Below, piece after piece: positions 60,175 to 64,000 of a stretch of 64,000 nucleotides of DNA; the stretch's first letter is position 1, and each line of letters begins with the position of its first letter. The DNA lies in assembly GCA_030425205.1 (NCBI GenBank), contig JAUIAP010000002.1, forward strand, positions 124,001-188,000, in the 5' to 3' direction. The stretch is from Anaerolineae bacterium. Lineage in GTDB: Bacteria; Chloroflexota; Anaerolineae; Promineifilales; Promineifilaceae. Below the pieces are notes generated by a model. That model searched no databases. It was not told the DNA's origin and saw only the letters and a program-made list of their open reading frames with translations. A program made the position numbers and the translations under genes.

Positions 60175-61326
60175 TTATTCAAACAGTTGCGCGAGGAATT
60201 TTTGCCCCGCCGCTTCTATATTATCAGAAACGTCGAAAATGAGTGTACGGAGATGCACAGTTTCTATGTGGGTGTCGAGCGGGTAGAGGAGCGATGTGGG
60301 ATAGATGAGTATGGCGCGGGGGGATTGGCGACTGTTGGCGTAGAAGCTGATCTGGTAGATGTCGCTGTTGGCTGGTTGACTAGGTGCTTTCCATTTAGTG
60401 TCGAGAACGGCCCAGACATCGCCACTCTCACGTTCGGAAATGACGAGATCGATGGCGACGTGGACGGCATTGCCCGCAAAGGTACGCTCCTGAACGGTGA
60501 GCGCGTATGCATTGGGGAGATGGTCGCGCAGCCAGTTGGCGACAAACTGTTCAAATAGGGCGGACATCTCAATCAGGAAGGGTGGGTTGTCCTGCTGGCC
60601 CGAATTGTGAAGGGGTGCGGTTTGGGTGAGAAAGAATCGGCAGAGGGCATGCATCGGCCGATAATCCCCATTCAGCCGCGAATATTCAAGCCGTTCTCTC
60701 CCCATATAACGCTGTAAACTGACGGTCCCACGCAAGGTCTGAAACGCCTTGCGAACTTGCGCCTGCGTTTCCTCTCGACATAATCCCGTTCGCGAAATGT
60801 GATAGAGCGCGGCGAGTAGCATTTGATTGTGGGGAACATCGGCCGAAAACTCCTCATATCGCACAGGCACTTTTGTCTGCGCCAGCTTCAACTCACGCAC
60901 CCGCAAACGTCCCCGCACATACGGCAACTGCGCATCACGTTCGCTATAGCTGCGAAACAACCCCTGACGCACCCGCACCAAGACCAACTCGGCGAGGCGT
61001 GCGGCAAGCCGGTCATAAAAGTCCTGAATCGTTTGGCTGCTAGCTAAGTCAGGGAGATAGTTGATCGGGAGGTCATAGGCGATGTCGAGCAGGTGAAAGA
61101 GGTTGGCGAGCGGGATTTTCGGCCGAATCAGGATCGTCACATCATCCAGCACAAGCGCACCAACCGTTCCCGCCGCCGTCAGCCGCCATTGCTTTTCAGG
61201 ATAAACGAGCAGTTCGGTGTTGACGACGTTGGCGTAGCTCGCTTGAATTCGGCCGATTGTGCCTTCCGACAACGCGCCAAACGGTATAACCACACTTTCA
61301 TACTCTCGCAGCTCAATGACGCTCAT
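60175..61326 (-). CDS. mcrC: McrC-type nuclease subunit
   Basis: 383 residues. N-terminal part (VIELREYESVVIP, IRPKIPLANLFHLLDIAY) and middle part (YVRGRLRVRE, FSADVPHNQMLLAAL, NPPFLIEMSALFEQFVANWL) are typical of McrC. The C-terminal PD-(D/E)xK-type nuclease has VAIDLVISERESGDVWAVLDTKWK, Asp and D-x-K in the active-site pattern. It cuts modified DNA with the McrB motor. Its mcrB partner is at 62777, but a sigma gene lies between them. 170 bp separate it from the sigma stop; a terminator lies in that gap. Confidence 0.88.
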   Translation of the reverse strand: MSVIELREYESVVIPFGALSEGTIGRIQASYANVVNTELLVYPEKQWRLTAAGTVGALVLDDVTILIRPKIPLANLFHLLDIAYDLPINYLPDLASSQTIQDFYDRLAARLAELVLVRVRQGLFRSYSERDAQLPYVRGRLRVRELKLAQTKVPVRYEEFSADVPHNQMLLAALYHISRTGLCREETQAQVRKAFQTLRGTVSLQRYMGRERLEYSRLNGDYRPMHALCRFFLTQTAPLHNSGQQDNPPFLIEMSALFEQFVANWLRDHLPNAYALTVQERTFAGNAVHVAIDLVISERESGDVWAVLDTKWKAPSQPANSDIYQISFYANSRQSPRAILIYPTSLLYPLDTHIETVHLRTLIFDVSDNIEAAGQKFLAQLFE

Positions 61327-61379
61327 GCGGGTAAGTTTATCATGGTGCGTGGCTATTTTGATCGCCGCCCCCAGAAAGC

Positions 61380-61401
61380 AAAAATCCCGCGTATCACGGG
61401 A
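61380..61401 (-). terminator. terminator downstream of the sigma gene
   Basis: On the minus strand TCCCG, TGATACG, CGGGA then TTTTTG, about 95 bp after the sigma stop. Short stem but a good T run; it would separate sigma from mcrC transcription. Confidence 0.55.
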
Positions 61402-61495
61402 CTTTCAACAGGAGAAAACTGAACGATAATTGTCAATTAGGGAACGTTATCGCCGTGCGTTCAGAGATACACAGCGCGTCATGCCTTGCAGCGTC

Positions 61496-62503
61496 CTAAT
61501 AACTTATATATTGCCATAAATCGCCACCGATATTGGGCGAACGCAGTTTGTGTAGCGCAGAGCGTTCCAATTGACGAATACGTTCTCTGGAAAGGCCAAA
61601 CAAGCGACCAACTTCCTTCAGTGTGCGTGGTTGTGCGTCATTCAACCCATAGCGTAAACGCAAAATGCGCGCTTCGCGTGGCGTCAACTTTTCCAACAAC
61701 CCTTCCATCTCATCGCTCAACATTCTGGTAGCGACTTCTTCAGCGGGTTGTGGCGCATTTTCATCGGCAATGAAGTCAGATAGATCGGTATCTTGATCTT
61801 CGCCGACCTTCTGATCGAGCGACATTGGCTGTGCAGAAGAGCGGAGTAGATGGCGAACTTGCGCCTCATCCATCTCCATCATATTTGCCATTTCGGTGAT
61901 GTCTGGTTTGCGCCCAAGTTTCTGTTCGAGTTGCTGGACTTCGCGGTAGAGTTTGCTGATGCGTCCATGCATGTGTGAGGGGATGCGAATGGTTCGGCCG
62001 AAATTGGCAATCGAACGGCTCACCGATTGGCGAATCCACCATGTTGCATAGGTGCTGAACCGATTCCCCATTTTGTAGTCATACTTGCGAACGGCGATGA
62101 TCAAGCCGATGTTGCCCTCTTGGATCAAATCCAAAAAGGCGAGTCCGCGCCCACGATACTTTTTTGCAATGCTGACGACGAGGCGTGTGTTAGCCTGAAT
62201 GAGTGTTTGCCGTGCCAAGCGACCCGTCTCGACGACCTGCTCTAGCTCCATGCGCGTAAAGAAATCGGGATCTCGCTTGTTAAGCATGAATTGAGCGGCC
62301 TGCCCAGCTTCCATTTTGATGGCGATGTCGATTTCATCTTCGGCCGAAAGCAATCCTTGCTGACTCATCTGACGAAAATATAGGTCGAGTGCATCATCGG
62401 CCGATATATTCGCGACAGGGTCAAGCAATACCATATCTACCGGGTCGGCTCCCTCACGACTTTTGAAATATAGCTCAAATTCATTGCTATTTTTATCATT
62501 CAT
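61496..62503 (-). CDS. RpoD/SigA-type sigma factor
   Basis: 335 residues, group 1/2 sigma-70 layout without region 1.1. Region 1.2 is DDALDLYFRQMSQQGLLSAEDE. Region 2 is RLVVSIAKKYRGRGLAFLDLIQEGNIGL, YDYKMGNRFSTYATWWIRQSVSR, with the -10 readers. Region 3 is IRIPSHMHGRISKLYREVQQLEQKLGRKPDITEMA. Region 4.2 is EVGRLFGLSRERIRQLERSAL for the -35. It may be the primary factor or a close alternative; the window cannot tell. AGAGGAAA precedes the ATG. It lies between mcrB and mcrC. Confidence 0.92.
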   Translation of the reverse strand: MNDKNSNEFELYFKSREGADPVDMVLLDPVANISADDALDLYFRQMSQQGLLSAEDEIDIAIKMEAGQAAQFMLNKRDPDFFTRMELEQVVETGRLARQTLIQANTRLVVSIAKKYRGRGLAFLDLIQEGNIGLIIAVRKYDYKMGNRFSTYATWWIRQSVSRSIANFGRTIRIPSHMHGRISKLYREVQQLEQKLGRKPDITEMANMMEMDEAQVRHLLRSSAQPMSLDQKVGEDQDTDLSDFIADENAPQPAEEVATRMLSDEMEGLLEKLTPREARILRLRYGLNDAQPRTLKEVGRLFGLSRERIRQLERSALHKLRSPNIGGDLWQYISY

Positions 62504-62535
62504 AATGTTTCCTCTTCACACGGCAAGTTTTACAG

Positions 62536-62576
62536 CGTTCAATATATTTTGAACGTACTACAGAGCCGCCATTATA
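62536..62576 (-). promoter_or_regulatory. promoter and palindrome upstream of the sigma gene
   Basis: A perfect TATAAT (minus strand, 62576-62571) gives a leader of about 60 nt. Within it, CGTTCAA and TTGAACG (62536-62555, 6-nt centre) form an operator-like palindrome. No good -35 is seen, so an activator or extended element may be needed. Confidence 0.45.
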
Positions 62577-62776
62577 GACGAGACGTGTTATTTTTACAGA
62601 AGATACGCAAATTATTTACCGAACGATTAGTCATCTTTTTTTGACAGTGCTGGCGAAGATATTTGCAAGCCTGTCTCCCTAAATACCTTGACAAGTTTAC
62701 TCATAATCAATTTGATTACCACAAGAGAACAATGAGAAAGGCTATAAAATTGAACAAAATCTGTACAAAAGGGCGA

Positions 62777-64000
62777 TTATTGCAGTTGCAAGCGTGCTGC
62801 GACTGTCTGCCAGCGAAATGGGGCCATTGCATTCGGCCGATCAAAAAATTGTTCTTCGAGATAAGGCTCAATTTCTGTGCGCCAGATGAGCTCAATTTCT
62901 TGTGGCAACGCCTCTGTGAGGAAGAATGAAACCCCTAACTGTTGAGTTGGGTCGAGCTGGGCGTTGATCTGTTGTAAGGTGCTGATGAGCGATTCAACGT
63001 TCAGACCCTGATGAAAATGACGCAAAATTGCATAGTTGGGTTGCAGAGGCAAGAAGGCAAAGCGCCGACGCAATGCATTATCCACCAACGCAACCGACCG
63101 GTCTGCTGTATTCATCGTTCCAATCAAAAGTACGTTGCTGGGAATGCTAAACATTCCTCCAGTCGCCAATGCGACGCGCTCCTCCCGATACTCTAATAAA
63201 TACATCAACTCGCCAAAGACGCGCGCAAGGTCTGCCCGATTGATTTCATCGATCACGAGTACGCAGGTGTCGCGTCCCTGCGCCCGCGCACAAAACTCAA
63301 GAAAGCGACCGGCGACGACCTCATAGGCCAACGCGCCGTTCTGTTCGACGGGGCGCAACCCCTGAATAAAATCTTCATACGCATAGGCGGGATGGAATTG
63401 AACCAGTTCCCAAAATCCGTCGCCACCGCCGACGAGATGTCGTGCTAGATGCTGGGCGAGAAATGTCTTGCCCGTGCCGGGCGGGCCATAGAGAATAGCT
63501 TGCCCTTTGCGTTCGATGGCGTGCTTCCAGTTGACTAACTGTGTGAGGGGAAGGTGGGTTTTGGCCGAAATCTGCTCCAAGCTATGCTGCGGCGCAGTTG
63601 TCTCATAAGTTGCTGGCTGTTCGCGCAGGGCGGCGACTTCGCTGGTCGTGTCTAACGGTTCATAGACAGTTGGCGGCATGTCGAGATCTATTTGTGCGCG
63701 GCGATTTAGTCCCCCCGTCTGCTGGCGACTCATTCGATAGGCAGTCGCCACAAATGCTTGCAAATCGAGCATATCGCTCGCCCCATAAATGACCAATCCA
63801 CCCAACAGCTTTTGCATTGTGGTACAAATCGCCGCATAGCTTTCCCCGGTCGGACTTTGCGTGAAATGGTGCCGCTCACCGAGAAATTGCAAGATCCATT
63901 GAGTCATGCGCGGTTTGACCAGCACATGGCTGTCTGGCTGCGCTAGCCAAAGGAAGTAGCTGAGAAATGCCCATTTGACGGGCCACCCACGCTGTTGTGC
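62777..64000 (-). CDS. mcrB: McrB-type AAA+ GTPase (5' end beyond window)
   Basis: At least 408 residues; the frame stays open to the right edge (upstream codons read AFLSYFLWLAQPDSHVLVKP), so the internal GTG at 63925 is not the true start. Walker A is LYGPPGTGKTFLA, Walker B is CVLVIDEINRADLARVFGEL, and the McrB signature is GTMNTADRSVALVD. The C-terminal helical part contains RWQTVAARLQLQ at the end. The upstream part should bear the DNA-recognition domain, which is outside the window, so the modification recognised is unknown. GTP-driven partner of McrC at 60175. Confidence 0.88.
   Translation of the reverse strand, partial: AQQRGWPVKWAFLSYFLWLAQPDSHVLVKPRMTQWILQFLGERHHFTQSPTGESYAAICTTMQKLLGGLVIYGASDMLDLQAFVATAYRMSRQQTGGLNRRAQIDLDMPPTVYEPLDTTSEVAALREQPATYETTAPQHSLEQISAKTHLPLTQLVNWKHAIERKGQAILYGPPGTGKTFLAQHLARHLVGGGDGFWELVQFHPAYAYEDFIQGLRPVEQNGALAYEVVAGRFLEFCARAQGRDTCVLVIDEINRADLARVFGELMYLLEYREERVALATGGMFSIPSNVLLIGTMNTADRSVALVDNALRRRFAFLPLQPNYAILRHFHQGLNVESLISTLQQINAQLDPTQQLGVSFFLTEALPQEIELIWRTEIEPYLEEQFFDRPNAMAPFRWQTVAARLQLQ

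Larger units (their letters stand above)
73..62840. repeat. highly iterated palindrome TCGGCCGA, about 90 dispersed copies
   Basis: First copy 73-80, last 62833-62840. By eye count about 90 copies in 64 kb, in and between genes, where about one is expected by chance. In genes it is most often read as SAE/SAD, RP or FGR. About 30 further CGGCCG cores have other flanks. Confidence 0.85.

Overview
The window looks like a chromosomal segment of a Chloroflexota bacterium, probably Anaerolineae-like. This is inferred from Thr/Pro-rich SH3b lipoproteins, an Asp23-FakA-DegV cluster, a paired binding-protein/VWA and binding-protein/OmpA module, and the general gene repertoire; no rRNA or other taxonomic marker is present. 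Two genome-wide habits stand out. The palindrome TCGGCCGA occurs about 90 times (counted by eye; about one is expected by chance), mostly inside genes. Many single or first genes carry a -10 box only 6-8 bp upstream of the ATG, which implies leaderless mRNAs.

Layout. 1-1853: two glycosyltransferases on the minus strand. 2084-13696: a plus-strand natural-product locus with a small Cys-rich protein, an A-PCP-sulfotransferase loading protein with a serine-like code, and a 2808-residue KS-AT-ACP-aminotransferase-C-A-PCP-TE megasynthase whose thioesterase has Cys at the nucleophile position. 13771-15864: a transposase-like zinc-ribbon/P63C gene pair and a DUF433/DUF5615 toxin-antitoxin pair. 16126-19027: Asp23, FakA-like and DegV genes. 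19084-31602: mixed functions, including SH3b proteins, threonine synthase, a GAF/SpoIIE phosphatase, a PHP phosphatase, an SGNH hydrolase, a flavoprotein, GT4, TsaC and PrmC. 31760-37960: an exonuclease, then pheS-cupin-pheT preceded by a Phe-rich leader peptide and terminator, then RNase D. 37966-41280: a stand-alone Lrp-type RAM domain protein, tryptophan 2,3-dioxygenase, a DUF1499 protein and a TolB-like lipoprotein.

41286-54530 is a minus-strand exopolysaccharide cluster: three GT4 enzymes, a GH44 glycosidase, a lipoprotein, a GT2, two left-handed beta-helix acyltransferases, a Wzx flippase fused to a BY-kinase-like ATPase domain, and a Wzz-type chain-length protein. 54757-57994 encodes the two extracytoplasmic binding proteins. 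58128-64000 holds a RibD/DHFR-like reductase, an arginine decarboxylase, McrC, a primary-type sigma factor and McrB, which runs off the right edge; the sigma gene lies between mcrB and mcrC.

The intergenic spaces are full of short dispersed repeats: a roughly 105-bp REP-like unit, GTGAACAG arrays, ACGCACCACG arrays and GCGACC/GGTCGC palindromes. Several of these, plus a dedicated 26-bp palindrome, also lie inside the interdomain linkers of the megasynthase. No tRNA, rRNA, CRISPR array or intact insertion sequence was seen.
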